Assembly: GCF_023740735.1 (NCBI RefSeq)
Contig: NZ_JAMRXH010000004.1
Span: forward strand, 124,001 to 188,000
DNA: 64,000 nt
Direction of reading: 5' to 3'
Source of the DNA: Nocardia sp. CDC159
GTDB taxonomy: Bacteria > Actinomycetota > Actinomycetes > Mycobacteriales > Mycobacteriaceae
The notes beneath the pieces were generated by a model. It was not told the origin of the DNA and made no database searches. It saw only the letters and a list, made by a program, of their open reading frames with translations. The position numbers were made by a program, and so were the translations under genes. Every line of letters begins with the position of its first letter. Position 1 is the first letter of the stretch. This document shows, in pieces, positions 1-8,205 of this stretch.

Positions 1-897
1 TACCCCGGGGCCGCCGTCGGCCTGCTCGTATTCGTAGCGGTAGAACTTGCGATGGTCGAGCAGCTCGTCGGCGGTGACCGGCCACGGGTCGAGCGGTTCG
101 ATGCGGCTGATGACCTGCCCGTGTTGCGGATCGGTTTCCGGAAGTGGGTGTGCCGGAAGGTATTCCGCGTCGGGATTGAGGTGCTGCCAGTCGGCCCACA
201 GCTTGTCGATGAATGCGTGCAGTAGCCAGAACACGGGGTCGTTGGGTGAGGTGCCGCCCGCCATCTGGCCGCCGACCCACAGGTGGGCGCGGTTGTGCAT
301 CTCGAAGCCGCTCTCCTGCAGGCCGGCGCCCCACCCTTCGAGGGCGTTGCGGAAGCCCTCGTCGAGGGCGACGGTGGTGTCGTAGGGCCAGGCGTCGTAG
401 GGCGTCGTCGACAGGGTACGAGCGGCCTCGGCGCGGGTCGGCAGGGCGACGGGGTCGGCGGGGCGGCCCAGGCGGCGCATGAGGAAGTCGTCTTCGGTCG
501 CCTTGACGTTGATCCGCCAGTTCCCGTGCCGGAAGGCGAAGGGGCCGGTGGTCACCTGCCAGTCCTCGGGGCGGCCGGTGCCGCCGAGGAAGTCCTCGGT
601 CCACGGCAGCCGGGTGGTGCTGGTGTCGCGGGTGAAGTCCCAGTACGGCAGCGAGATGCTGTCGTCGATCGCGCGGAGGTCGGCCTCGAAGTTCAGCAGG
701 TACTGGCGGTGCCAAGCGGTGAACGACGGGGCCATGTGCGCGACCCGGCGGCGGCCCTCACCGTCGGAGATGAAGAACTGATTGTGCAGATGCACGTACT
801 CGTCGTACTTGCCGCGCCTTTTGAGCTCGAGGACGGCGTTGACGTAACGCTTCTGCTCCGACGCGGTGAGGTTGCGGACGTTCTTGCGAATTCGCAT
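1..897 (-). CDS. melC2: Tyrosinase (type 3 copper monooxygenase), 3' end cut by window
   Basis: Tyrosinase oxidises monophenols to o-quinones, the first step of melanin formation. The 299 visible residues carry both copper sites. CuA is H36/H38, H54 and H63 (context MAPSFTAWHRQYL). CuB is H201 and H205 (MHNRAHLWVGG) and H227 (DPVFWLLHAFIDKLW). Residues 38, 54 and 63 match the CuA numbering of Streptomyces tyrosinases as I recall it. Those enzymes have about 270-290 residues, so nearly the whole enzyme is present and only the C-terminus runs off the edge. The ATG at 897 has an AGGAAA ribosome-binding site. It lies just downstream of its caddie gene, in one operon. The assignment is secure. Confidence 0.93.
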   Translation of the reverse strand, partial: MRIRKNVRNLTASEQKRYVNAVLELKRRGKYDEYVHLHNQFFISDGEGRRRVAHMAPSFTAWHRQYLLNFEADLRAIDDSISLPYWDFTRDTSTTRLPWTEDFLGGTGRPEDWQVTTGPFAFRHGNWRINVKATEDDFLMRRLGRPADPVALPTRAEAARTLSTTPYDAWPYDTTVALDEGFRNALEGWGAGLQESGFEMHNRAHLWVGGQMAGGTSPNDPVFWLLHAFIDKLWADWQHLNPDAEYLPAHPLPETDPQHGQVISRIEPLDPWPVTADELLDHRKFYRYEYEQADGGPGV

Positions 898-915
898 GGA
901 TCGGTTTCCTGTCGG

Positions 916-1209
916 TTATGCGTGCGGGTGGCTGTGGTGGGGTGCGAGACCGCCGACCTTCATCTCGTCGACCGCGGCCCGGGCGACGCGGATGGGGTCG
1001 CGGTGCGGGATGTAGTGGCACACGCTGGAAATGTGTGCCCCGCTGGCCATCCGCATCAGGTGCAGCGGGCGGCCGTCGATGTGAACCGTGAAGGCGGTCT
1101 CGGTGGCGGGGTCGGCGTCGGGGTCGGTCTCGATACGGATCCGGCGGCCCCGGTAGACCTCCTCGTACACCTCGTCGTGCGGGTGGTCCGGGTGGGTGGT
1201 GTCGGTCAT
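916..1209 (-). CDS. melC1: Tyrosinase caddie/cofactor protein, MelC1-like
   Basis: This 97-residue protein resembles MelC1, the helper that delivers copper to and releases apo-tyrosinase. The family-like core reads FTVHIDGRPLHLM, then HISSVCHY, then ARAAVDEM near the C-terminus. Both ends are rich in His (HPDHPHDE near residue 7, HHSHPHA at the end), and there is one Cys in a position that could bind copper. Streptomyces MelC1 usually starts with a Tat signal that exports the complex. None is seen here, so the pair may act in the cytoplasm. It lies 18 bp upstream of the tyrosinase start and 28 bp after the flavoprotein gene, on the same strand. Confidence 0.88.
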   Translation of the reverse strand: MTDTTHPDHPHDEVYEEVYRGRRIRIETDPDADPATETAFTVHIDGRPLHLMRMASGAHISSVCHYIPHRDPIRVARAAVDEMKVGGLAPHHSHPHA

Positions 1210-1237
1210 CGCGGTGGCGTCCTTTCGGAAAGTGAGG

Positions 1238-2770
1238 TCAACTCGTGGGTCGTTGTGCGGTGCAGAGATCGCTCGATCGGCCGTCCGGGCTGTCGGTGAC
1301 GGCGGCGGTGGCGAGGGAGTGGGCGACATCGGCGGCCCGGTCGACCACCGAGGGCATGCCGGAGGTGAAGAACAGGGTTCCGGATTCGATGTCGCCCATG
1401 GCGTATACCGACGGGATCGGCCGACCGTCCACGACGGTGCGGCTGGTGGCCGGATCAACCCACAGCCCGCCGTCGGGGTGATGGCTGGCCAGACCGGCGG
1501 CGACCAGGCTGACCAGCAGATCGCGAGCGGCTGGCGGTTGCCGGTGCGCCGCGGCGCCGGTGGCGTTGAGCACCGTGTCGGCGCGGAAGACCCCGTCGGT
1601 GGTGAAGATGTCGAAGCCGCCCCCGGCGACCGGCTCGACGTTCCACAAACCGCGTTGCACCGCAAGGCGATTCTGTTCGATACCGGCGGCGATGACGCGG
1701 GCGTTGCCGGGCGGCATCGGGCAGCACAGCGACTGCACCGCCCGGTAGTAGCGGCTGCGTACCAGCGCCTGCGCCCTGGGCTGCAGCCGGACCCACAGGT
1801 CCGGGCCCGACAGCGGAACGGCCTTCTGGGCCAGCCGGATCGCCGGATCCGGATCGTCGATCATGGCCAGATGCCGGCGCAGCCGTGCCGTCGGGTCCTC
1901 GCATTCGACGGCGACGAGCTCGGTCAGCACCGCCGATGGGTCACCGCCCGCCGCGACGATGTCGTCGGCCAGCAGGTAAGCGACGTCGTCGAGTCCGAGT
2001 CGGCGGCCCCCGGCGGTGATCGCGGCGAGCGTGTGCGGCGTGCAGGCGGACAGGGCCAGATCGGCGGGACGCTGCCGCACCATCGGCAGCGATCCGCTGC
2101 GCGAGGCCAGCACGATCGGCCCGCGGTGCCCGCCCCCGAGCAGCGTCACCGCGACGTCCACCGCGGCCAGTCCCGTCCCCAGCACGGCCACCCCGGCATC
2201 CGGATCCAACCCGGCGACGGTCTCGCGCAGCGGATACGGGTCGGCGTGGAAACCTGGATGCCCGGTCAGCCCGAAGTGGTCGTCCGGGGTGGCGGCCCCG
2301 ACACCGAGCACGAGCCGGTCGGTCCGATAGCGACTGCCGCTGACCGTCGACAGCCGGATGCCGCCGCCGCAGGGCAGCGCCGACACCACCCGGCGCGGCA
2401 CGATCTCGACTCGGCAACCGCGCTCGCGTAGCCGCGCCACCGCACCCTCGGCCCGGTCGCACAGGTACTGCCCATAGACGTGCCGGGGCGGGAACCGGTC
2501 GACATCGGTGAAATCGCGCCCATCGTGATCGAATCCGCGCCCAGCCAGCCAGGTGCTGAAATCGCGGGGCTCCCCCGCGCGGACCGACATGTGTTCGGGC
2601 AGGATGTTGACCCGCACGGAATCCAGGTCGTGCTGGTAGGGGCGGCCCCGCCACAACTGCGGCGCCGGGTCGAAGACGGTGATGCGGCCCGGTACCGGAT
2701 CCGGGCCTCGGGAGAGCCTGTCGAGGAGCGCTACGGTGGCCGCGCCTGCCCCCACAATGGCCAGCTTCAT
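1238..2770 (-). CDS. FAD/NAD(P)-binding oxidoreductase (NAD_binding_9-like)
   Basis: This 510-residue flavoprotein begins with a Rossmann dinucleotide fold (MKLAIVGAGAATVALL, GxGxxT type). It has a second nucleotide-binding stretch near residue 200 (VAVLGTGLAAVDVA) and a C-terminal FAD motif (PSVYAMGDIESGTLFF). This architecture fits FAD-NAD(P)-binding proteins often found in secondary-metabolite loci; the substrate is unknown. The ATG at 2770 is preceded by AAAGGA. It is the first gene of a probable operon with the tyrosinase pair, so it may act on a tyrosinase substrate or product, but that is inference from position only. Confidence 0.75.
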   Translation of the reverse strand: MKLAIVGAGAATVALLDRLSRGPDPVPGRITVFDPAPQLWRGRPYQHDLDSVRVNILPEHMSVRAGEPRDFSTWLAGRGFDHDGRDFTDVDRFPPRHVYGQYLCDRAEGAVARLRERGCRVEIVPRRVVSALPCGGGIRLSTVSGSRYRTDRLVLGVGAATPDDHFGLTGHPGFHADPYPLRETVAGLDPDAGVAVLGTGLAAVDVAVTLLGGGHRGPIVLASRSGSLPMVRQRPADLALSACTPHTLAAITAGGRRLGLDDVAYLLADDIVAAGGDPSAVLTELVAVECEDPTARLRRHLAMIDDPDPAIRLAQKAVPLSGPDLWVRLQPRAQALVRSRYYRAVQSLCCPMPPGNARVIAAGIEQNRLAVQRGLWNVEPVAGGGFDIFTTDGVFRADTVLNATGAAAHRQPPAARDLLVSLVAAGLASHHPDGGLWVDPATSRTVVDGRPIPSVYAMGDIESGTLFFTSGMPSVVDRAADVAHSLATAAVTDSPDGRSSDLCTAQRPTS

Positions 2771-3184
2771 GAAACAGGTCCTTTCGCGGGTTCCTGGTCG
2801 CGAGGGATCGAGCCGCCGTCGTGGCACCCCGCCGAGTAGTGCCGGTAACTGTTGTGGCGCAACGTTTCCCGCTACCGGAGCCGGACGTTCGAGGAACACC
2901 CGAATGCCCCGGTCGGCTTCCAGGAACGACTTGTCGGTGCTTTTCGTGAATGCGTGCCGAGCCCCCGCGACACCCCCGCGTCGAGTGTGACCGCTGCGCG
3001 CTCTCGATCGCAGCCGCGAATCTTCGGGGCACCGATTCCTCGTTCACCGACGAGGTTGCCGACGCCGAGAACCGTGCGGTCCGTCGGTGGCGTGACAACG
3101 CCCGGTATTGCTATGCGCGCGCGGAACCGATTGCCGCCCTGTGTGTTTCGCGTAGGATTGTTTCGAGCTTGCCCGATCTGGATG
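2771..3184. other. Intergenic region, no gene recognised
   Basis: These 414 bases lie between the start of the flavoprotein gene and the end of the DUF1772 gene. Short open frames exist on both strands but none has a plausible ribosome-binding site or a recognisable product. The promoter of the tyrosinase operon presumably lies in the part next to 2771. Confidence 0.5.
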
Positions 3185-3658
3185 TCAGGCCGTTGCGATG
3201 GTGACCAGCAGCGCGATCAGCGCGACCATCTGCAGGCCGACGCGGGGATGGAGAATGCTGTCCCAGCGTTCCTGCAGAGCGCGCGCATCCGGGGGTATGG
3301 TTCCAGTCTGTGCCGCCGCCTTCTGTGCGGTGTTGACCGGCTTCGCGATCCGCGCGTAGAGAACCAGCCAGGCCACCAGGGCCAGCACGCTCAGCCCCGC
3401 CGAAACGGCGGGCACGGTGTATCCGCCCACACCGGCCAACACCGTGGCGAGCAGTGCGCTCACCAGTCCGGTGATCCCGATCGGGGGCATCCGGAGATCG
3501 GCGTAGTAGTGACCCCATCCGGCACTGAGGGTCATGGTGGTGTCGTCGAGCCGGCGGTGGACCGATCGCGTGACGAGCGCGGCGACGGTATCGGTGCCGT
3601 AGACGACGGCATTGGTGAGAACCGCGAGGGCAGCGAGGATCTGGATCGGAACGGACAT
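3185..3658 (-). CDS. DUF1772 (anthrone-oxygenase-like) membrane protein
   Basis: This 157-residue integral membrane protein has four hydrophobic helices (starting near residues 3, 60, 85 and 135). The loop AGWGHYYADLRMPPIG is typical of DUF1772 proteins, a family that includes anthrone oxygenases but mostly has unknown substrates. The start at 3658 has an AGGAGAG ribosome-binding site. It is divergent from the HxlR regulator gene at 3799 across a 140-bp gap holding a perfect palindrome. HxlR control of a neighbouring DUF1772 gene is common in actinomycetes, so the regulator probably controls this gene. Confidence 0.75.
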   Translation of the reverse strand: MSVPIQILAALAVLTNAVVYGTDTVAALVTRSVHRRLDDTTMTLSAGWGHYYADLRMPPIGITGLVSALLATVLAGVGGYTVPAVSAGLSVLALVAWLVLYARIAKPVNTAQKAAAQTGTIPPDARALQERWDSILHPRVGLQMVALIALLVTIATA

Positions 3659-3708
3659 GGCTGGTGGCTCTCCTGGGTTCGCGCGTTCACGTGACTTGTG
3701 TTCGGTGG

Positions 3709-3737
3709 TTGACCACATCACTATGGTTGGGTAACTC
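3709..3737 (+). promoter_or_regulatory. Possible promoter of the HxlR gene
   Basis: TTGACC at 3709-3714 and TAACTC at 3732-3737 are separated by 17 bp, and the predicted transcription start falls just before the palindrome at 3751. The -10 hexamer is a weak match. Confidence 0.35.
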
Positions 3738-3750
3738 TCCATCGGGAAGT

Positions 3751-3768
3751 ACGCACCTCGAGGTGCGT
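3751..3768. promoter_or_regulatory. Perfect 18-bp palindrome, probable HxlR operator
   Basis: ACGCACCTCGAGGTGCGT equals its own reverse complement over all 18 bases. It lies 31 bp upstream of the HxlR start codon, between the divergent DUF1772 and HxlR genes, where a dimeric autoregulator would bind. Confidence 0.6.
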
Positions 3769-3798
3769 TGGTCACCCCTCGGTAGGAAGGAGCGGTCG

Positions 3799-4242
3799 AT
3801 GCCGACACTGACCGCGGCCCAGAAGCGGGCCCAGGCGCAGGTGGAGTACGACGCGTTCCTGGCGGGCTGCCCCAGTCGCCAGCTGCTCAACCGGATCTCC
3901 GACAAGTGGGTCGCGCTGATCCTGGCCGCGCTCAGCGGCGACGGCCCGCAGCGTCCCGGGAGCGACTGCGTCGGCGAGCCGCGGTCGATGCGGTACGCCG
4001 AGTTGTCTCGCCGGCTGGCCGGGGTCAGCCAGAAGATGCTCACCCAGACGCTGCGCTCCCTCGAGCGTGACGGCCTGCTCACCCGCACCGTGACGCCGAC
4101 CGTCCCGGTCACGGTCACCTACGAGCTGACCGACCTCGGTCTCTCGCTACACCACGTGATGCGCGGCATCAAAGAGTGGGCCGAGGCGCATATGGACGAG
4201 GTGCACGCCAATCGCGAGAAGTATGACAGCCGCGTCGGCTGA
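3799..4242 (+). CDS. HxlR-family winged-helix transcriptional regulator
   Basis: This 147-residue protein has the HxlR layout: CPSRQLLNRISDKWVALIL near residues 24-42, the helix-turn-helix AELSRRLAGVSQKMLTQTLR (about 74-93), and a wing with YELTDLG near residue 110. The CPxR motif includes the Cys-24 used by redox- or electrophile-sensing members. HxlR proteins bind DNA as dimers and usually control an adjacent divergent gene, here the DUF1772 gene. The ATG at 3799 follows GGAAGGAGC. An insert of about 12 residues (GDGPQRPGSDCVGEP) in the first wing region adds a second Cys. Confidence 0.88.
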   Translation: MPTLTAAQKRAQAQVEYDAFLAGCPSRQLLNRISDKWVALILAALSGDGPQRPGSDCVGEPRSMRYAELSRRLAGVSQKMLTQTLRSLERDGLLTRTVTPTVPVTVTYELTDLGLSLHHVMRGIKEWAEAHMDEVHANREKYDSRVG

Positions 4243-4389
4243 ACGACGCACCACTAGCAGAGCGGCCGATTGCTTTGTCACGGTGTCGATTTCGTCGGAG
4301 AGTGCGACGATCCCGCGACCGCGTGTCGCTGACCCTTGCTCACCCAGCTCTGGTTCGCGACTTCACCGCGGCCCGCGATCGACGGTCGC

Positions 4390-4896
4390 TCACCTCGGCC
4401 TGACGGTGTCGATGTACTTGCCCGCGAAATAGCGCTGCACCAAACGGGTCACGGGTCCGGCGAGGCGGGTGTACCACGTGGCGGGGCGGGAAAACGCGGC
4501 CACGACCCCGTACACCGAGTCGTCGGAGGGGTCGTATTCGACGGCGAACAGTTCCTCGCCGCGCTCCGGATGGCCGGGCAGGGTGCCGTAGGCGAATCCG
4601 CGGCGGTCGGGTTCGTCGAGGACATAGACCACGCGGCAGGGCGCGGTGATGGCGATCGGGCCCAGGCCGAGTCGGACCAGCACTCGGGTGCCGGGTTCGG
4701 CCACGGGGGTGCTCGCCTGGCAGAAGATGCCGGTGCCCTTCTGCATTCGGTAGGTCAGGATCTCGGCGGCGGCCGATTCGAACAGGGCGCGGCCCGATCC
4801 GATGCGGCGGCGGAGGCGGAAATGGTCGTAGCCGGGCGGGAATTCGTGGGCGGTGGCACCGACTTCCACATAGGAGAACGGCGGCTGATCGGACAT
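4390..4896 (-). CDS. DUF1990 family protein
   Basis: This 168-residue protein starts MSDQPPFSYVEVGAT and contains the motif pattern GYDHFRLRRRIGSGRALFE, followed by a beta-rich region (RVVYVLDEPDRRGFAYGTLPGHPERGEE) typical of DUF1990. Members are small polyketide-cyclase-like folds of unknown function. The ATG at 4896 has a full AGGAGG ribosome-binding site, which decides the start. It is transcribed away from the siderophore-interacting gene and shares the 4897-5035 intergenic region with it, so the same iron-responsive site might affect both genes. Confidence 0.75.
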   Translation of the reverse strand: MSDQPPFSYVEVGATAHEFPPGYDHFRLRRRIGSGRALFESAAAEILTYRMQKGTGIFCQASTPVAEPGTRVLVRLGLGPIAITAPCRVVYVLDEPDRRGFAYGTLPGHPERGEELFAVEYDPSDDSVYGVVAAFSRPATWYTRLAGPVTRLVQRYFAGKYIDTVRPR

Positions 4897-5004
4897 GTCT
4901 CCATCCTCCTGCGTGCGGGGCCGCGAGAACAGGGCCGTGGCGCCGGGAAGTGGCGGCACATAGATATATCCCGAGCTATCGCCGATATCTCTTGCTAGGA
5001 TGGC

Positions 5005-5023
5005 TTAGGTAACCCTAATTATG
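5005..5023. promoter_or_regulatory. IdeR/DtxR-type iron box
   Basis: The 19 bases starting TTAGGTAACCCTAA match the mycobacterial IdeR consensus TWAGGTWAGSCTWACCTWA at 14 positions, including all 8 of the left half. It lies immediately upstream of the siderophore-interacting protein gene, where iron-loaded IdeR would repress transcription. Confidence 0.6.
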
Positions 5024-5035
5024 GAGGTGTCTTCC

Positions 5036-5791
5036 TTGGCGCGCACCCGTCACAGTTTCGTGGTCTGCGGCACCGAACGCCTGACCGACCATCTGATCCG
5101 GGTTCGGCTGGGCGGCCCCGGCTTCGCGGCCTTCCAGCCCAACGGCTTCACCGATGCCTACGTCAAGCTGCTGTTTCCCCGGCCCGACGGCGAGGTGATG
5201 CGCACGTACACCGTCCGCGCGATCGACCCCCGCGCCGAGGAGATCACCATCGACTTCGTGTATCACGGCGACGAGGGCATCGCCGGGCCGTGGGCGGCAG
5301 GCGCGCGTGCGGGTGACCCGATCGATCTGTTCGGCCCGGGCGGTGCCTACGCGCCGCGCCCCGATGCGGATTGGCATCTGCTGGCCGGTGACGAATCGGC
5401 GTTGCCCGCCATCGCCGCCGCCTGCGCCGCGCTGCCCGCGGACGCGGTCGGCCGCGTATTCATCGAAATCGCCGGTCCCGCAGACGAATTGGTCTTCGAG
5501 CGCCCCGCCGGTGTGGAACTCACCTGGCTCCACCGCGGCGACCGTGCGCCGGGCGAGGCCTTGGCGGCCGCGGTGCGTTCCGAGCCGTGGCGCGACGGCC
5601 AGGCCCACGTCTTCATCCACGGCGAGGCGCAGGCCGTCATGCACGAGCTGCGCCCCTACATCCGCAAGGAACGCGGCGTCCCGGCCCAGTTCGCCTCCAT
5701 CTCCGGCTACTGGCGTCGCGGCCGCAGCGAGGAGGGCTTCCGGGAATGGAAGCGCGACCTCGCCGAGCGCGAAGCGGTTGCCGCGCAGTAA
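5036..5791 (+). CDS. Siderophore-interacting protein (FAD-dependent ferric reductase)
   Basis: This 251-residue ViuB/SIP-family protein would reduce ferric siderophores in the cytoplasm to release iron. It has the FAD-binding barrel (MRTYTVRAIDP near residue 60), the NAD(P)-domain start WHLLAGDESALPAI (about 120) and the C-terminal SIP signature SGYWRRGRSEEGFREWK. I choose the TTG at 5036 because GGAGGTG at 5023-5029 sits 6 bases upstream. An in-frame ATG at 5021 without a ribosome-binding site would add five residues. The IdeR-like box just upstream implies induction under iron starvation. Confidence 0.9.
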   Translation: MARTRHSFVVCGTERLTDHLIRVRLGGPGFAAFQPNGFTDAYVKLLFPRPDGEVMRTYTVRAIDPRAEEITIDFVYHGDEGIAGPWAAGARAGDPIDLFGPGGAYAPRPDADWHLLAGDESALPAIAAACAALPADAVGRVFIEIAGPADELVFERPAGVELTWLHRGDRAPGEALAAAVRSEPWRDGQAHVFIHGEAQAVMHELRPYIRKERGVPAQFASISGYWRRGRSEEGFREWKRDLAEREAVAAQ

Positions 5792-5835
5792 CATCCGGTC
5801 CAGGGCCCGCGGAGTTCCGCGAAAATTCTTGGCGA

Positions 5836-6327
5836 TCAAGGCTTCAGCGGTTTGAGGCGCAGACCGGTGGTGCGCACGAGCCCGAGTGGATCCAGATAGT
5901 CGTGACCGCGGCGAACGCCCCAGTGCAGACAGGCGGTGGGACAGCCGGTATGACCGGGTTCCAGCGTCCCCACGATCTCACCGCGCAGCACCCGGCGACC
6001 GGACGGGACGGTCGCGCGCACGGGCTCGTAGGTGGTGCGCAGGCCGCCGGGGTGATCGATGGAGACGACGGGTTTGCCGCCCACCTCGTCGGCGAAGGCC
6101 GTGACGCCCTCGCCCGCGGCGAGCACCGGTTGCCCGGTGACGCCGCCCAGATCGATCCCGCGGTGACCCGGCAGCCAGTCGCGCGCCGGTTTGTCGAAGG
6201 CCCGCACTACCGGTGGCCGCGGGCGCAGCGGCCAGTCGAAGCGGCCCGACGGTGCCGCGTCCGCATCGGGGGCGGGCAGCACGATCGGGAGCAGGAAGCA
6301 GATCAGCAGGGTCGTCGACCAGCGCAT
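5836..6327 (-). CDS. Secreted M23-family peptidase (LytM domain)
   Basis: This 163-residue protein starts with a signal peptide (MRWSTTLLICFLLPIVL, cleavage near AADA-A at about residue 25). It then shows the LytM/M23 zinc sites: HRGIDLGG (first His and Asp, about residue 55) and CLHWGVR (final HxG-type ligand, about 133). M23 peptidases cut peptidoglycan cross-links. The protein is short and lacks a separate anchoring domain. It lies downstream of the secreted GH5 gene on the same strand with a 112-bp gap. Confidence 0.85.
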   Translation of the reverse strand: MRWSTTLLICFLLPIVLPAPDADAAPSGRFDWPLRPRPPVVRAFDKPARDWLPGHRGIDLGGVTGQPVLAAGEGVTAFADEVGGKPVVSIDHPGGLRTTYEPVRATVPSGRRVLRGEIVGTLEPGHTGCPTACLHWGVRRGHDYLDPLGLVRTTGLRLKPLKP

Positions 6328-6439
6328 GTCGCCAGCCTGCTCGCCTCCGGCCGGGGGTGGAAAGATCCTCTTCGGCGAGTGTGGACAACTCGGGGGCTGT
6401 GGACAACTTCTCCCGGCCGTCGACCCACCGGGCCCTACC

Positions 6440-7891
6440 TCAACTGCGCGCCTTCACCGTCACCTCCACCGCCTGCGCGTCGTCGGCCGCCTCGACGGTG
6501 ATCACCCGGCTGTTCGCCGCCGAGGTGACCCGCCCGCCCCGCACCTCCACGGTGTATCCCTGCGGATAGTGCAGATCCGATGTGCTGATCTCGGTTGGCG
6601 CGCCGCGTTTTTCGGGACGGTAGCGAAAGTGCGTCTCGCCGGTGGCCGCGTCGAAGGTCAGCGACAGCGGGATGCCGGACGTGGCGCGGGGATAGGTGCG
6701 GACGAGTTGTCTGCCCAGCTCACCGGTGAACGGGTCGGGGCGCACGGTCGGGCCGTCGATGCTGCTGTAATGCCACCACATCCAGCCGAGGAGGCGCTGA
6801 TCGGCGCGGTCGAGGGTGCGGGCGACGGTGTCGGCTCGGGAGTCGCCGCCGAATTCGGTGACCAGAGCGGGAATCTTGGCGCGTTTGGCGAAGGTCTCGT
6901 AGTTGGACCAGGTGCGGTCGTGCTGTGCGCCGCACAGTCCGACCAGCTCGCGCGGCAGGCCCAGATAGATCGCCGCCTCGTTGAACGCGCAGTAGTCGTG
7001 GAAGGAGAACACGATCGAGGGATCGGTGATCGCCGGGGTCAGCGGCGGTTCCGCGATATGGGTGGGAATCGTCTGATTCCACATCACATGCGGCTCCCAC
7101 AGCACCGGCGCGGCCGGATCCCCCTCGCGAATGCGCCGGGTCAGCTTCTCGTGGACGCCCTGATACTGCGCGTCGAACTTGGGACAGCCCGACGGGATGC
7201 AGCTGGGGTAGACGACGCCCGGCCAGGGTTCGTTCATGACCTCGTAGCCGAGGACTGCCGGATTGCCGCGCAGCCGCGCCGCGAGCGCCGACAGGGCATC
7301 GCCCAGCCGATCCACCACGCCGTGGCGGTTGGTCCAGAAGTTCGACCACGCCAGATTCAGCGACGCCATCGTCGCGCTGTTCAGCGGCCAGCCCGGATTC
7401 GGTTCGCCCGGAAACGGTTTCGGATCCACCGCCCACGCCGGGAATCCATTGCCGCGGAATACCGCGCTCATCGAGTCCTGATGGTTGTCCAGCAGCACGT
7501 AGATGCCCGCCCGCCCGAGCGCATCCACCGTCCGCGCCAACCGTTCGATGTAGTCGCGGTCGAGCCGCCCCCGCTCGGGCATGAGCCCGGCGAATTCGAC
7601 ACCCAGCCGGACGGCGTTGAAGCCGTGCCGGGCGAGCAACTCGGCGTCGCGGGCGGTGATGGTCAGGCCGTCGCCGGGCGTCACGTACGGCGGATCCTTG
7701 TCCACGTTGTTCACCCCGCGCAGCAGGACCACGCGGCCGTGCTCGTCGACGAACGACGACCCCCGCACGCTCAGCCGCGACAGCGGTGGGGGATCGGCCG
7801 CGGCCGGTTCGGGGACGGTGATTCCGAAGGTGAGCGCGATGGCCGCGGCCGCGACGGCGGCCCAGCGAGCGCGGGGAAACAGAGAGCGCAT
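6440..7891 (-). CDS. Secreted GH5-family glycosidase, endoglycosylceramidase-like
   Basis: This 483-residue exported enzyme has a signal peptide (residues 1-31, ending PEPAAA), then a TIM-barrel GH5 catalytic domain. The acid/base lies in GYEVMNEPWPG (about residue 220) and the nucleophile in ALVTEFGGDS (about 330). FSFHDYCAF and WWHYSSIDG lie in between and after. The C-terminal ~90 residues form a beta-sandwich-like extension (GIPLSLTFDAATGETHF). The RGVNNVDKDPPY start and overall order resemble endoglycosylceramidases of actinomycetes, which release glycans from glycosphingolipids, but the substrate is inferred. No strong ribosome-binding site was seen before the ATG at 7891. Confidence 0.82.
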   Translation of the reverse strand: MRSLFPRARWAAVAAAAIALTFGITVPEPAAADPPPLSRLSVRGSSFVDEHGRVVLLRGVNNVDKDPPYVTPGDGLTITARDAELLARHGFNAVRLGVEFAGLMPERGRLDRDYIERLARTVDALGRAGIYVLLDNHQDSMSAVFRGNGFPAWAVDPKPFPGEPNPGWPLNSATMASLNLAWSNFWTNRHGVVDRLGDALSALAARLRGNPAVLGYEVMNEPWPGVVYPSCIPSGCPKFDAQYQGVHEKLTRRIREGDPAAPVLWEPHVMWNQTIPTHIAEPPLTPAITDPSIVFSFHDYCAFNEAAIYLGLPRELVGLCGAQHDRTWSNYETFAKRAKIPALVTEFGGDSRADTVARTLDRADQRLLGWMWWHYSSIDGPTVRPDPFTGELGRQLVRTYPRATSGIPLSLTFDAATGETHFRYRPEKRGAPTEISTSDLHYPQGYTVEVRGGRVTSAANSRVITVEAADDAQAVEVTVKARS

Positions 7892-8205
7892 GACTTCACG
7901 GTGCGCCACGGTGTCCGAATCAGGGCATGTTCTGGACGATTGACCAGATATGCGGGATGTGAATAGGGGTTTCCGGCTCTCGGAACACCCGATGACCACC
8001 CCGTTTATGTCGCGACGCGCCGGCCCCGTAAACTGATCGAGCGGTCCGCTCATCACCGGATCGACTTCGCGCGCCCGCAACTGTGGGTCGTCGGCTGGTC
8101 CCGAACGTTTCGAGCTAGTGCCGAATCGGGTCCGACGGCCGCGGGCGCCAGGGCAGTGGTCGCCGACCCCTGCGTCAACCAGCAACGAAAGGTTGTTACG
8201 GAGCC

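Noticed and set aside
283..1299. Plus-strand open frame of 338 codons
   Set aside because: It is antisense to the tyrosinase and MelC1 genes, whose catalytic motifs are clear on the minus strand; long antisense frames are common in such GC-rich DNA.
6191..7966. Plus-strand frame of 591 codons opposite the GH5 gene
   Set aside because: The minus strand encodes a signal peptide and GH5 catalytic motifs; the plus frame has no domain features.
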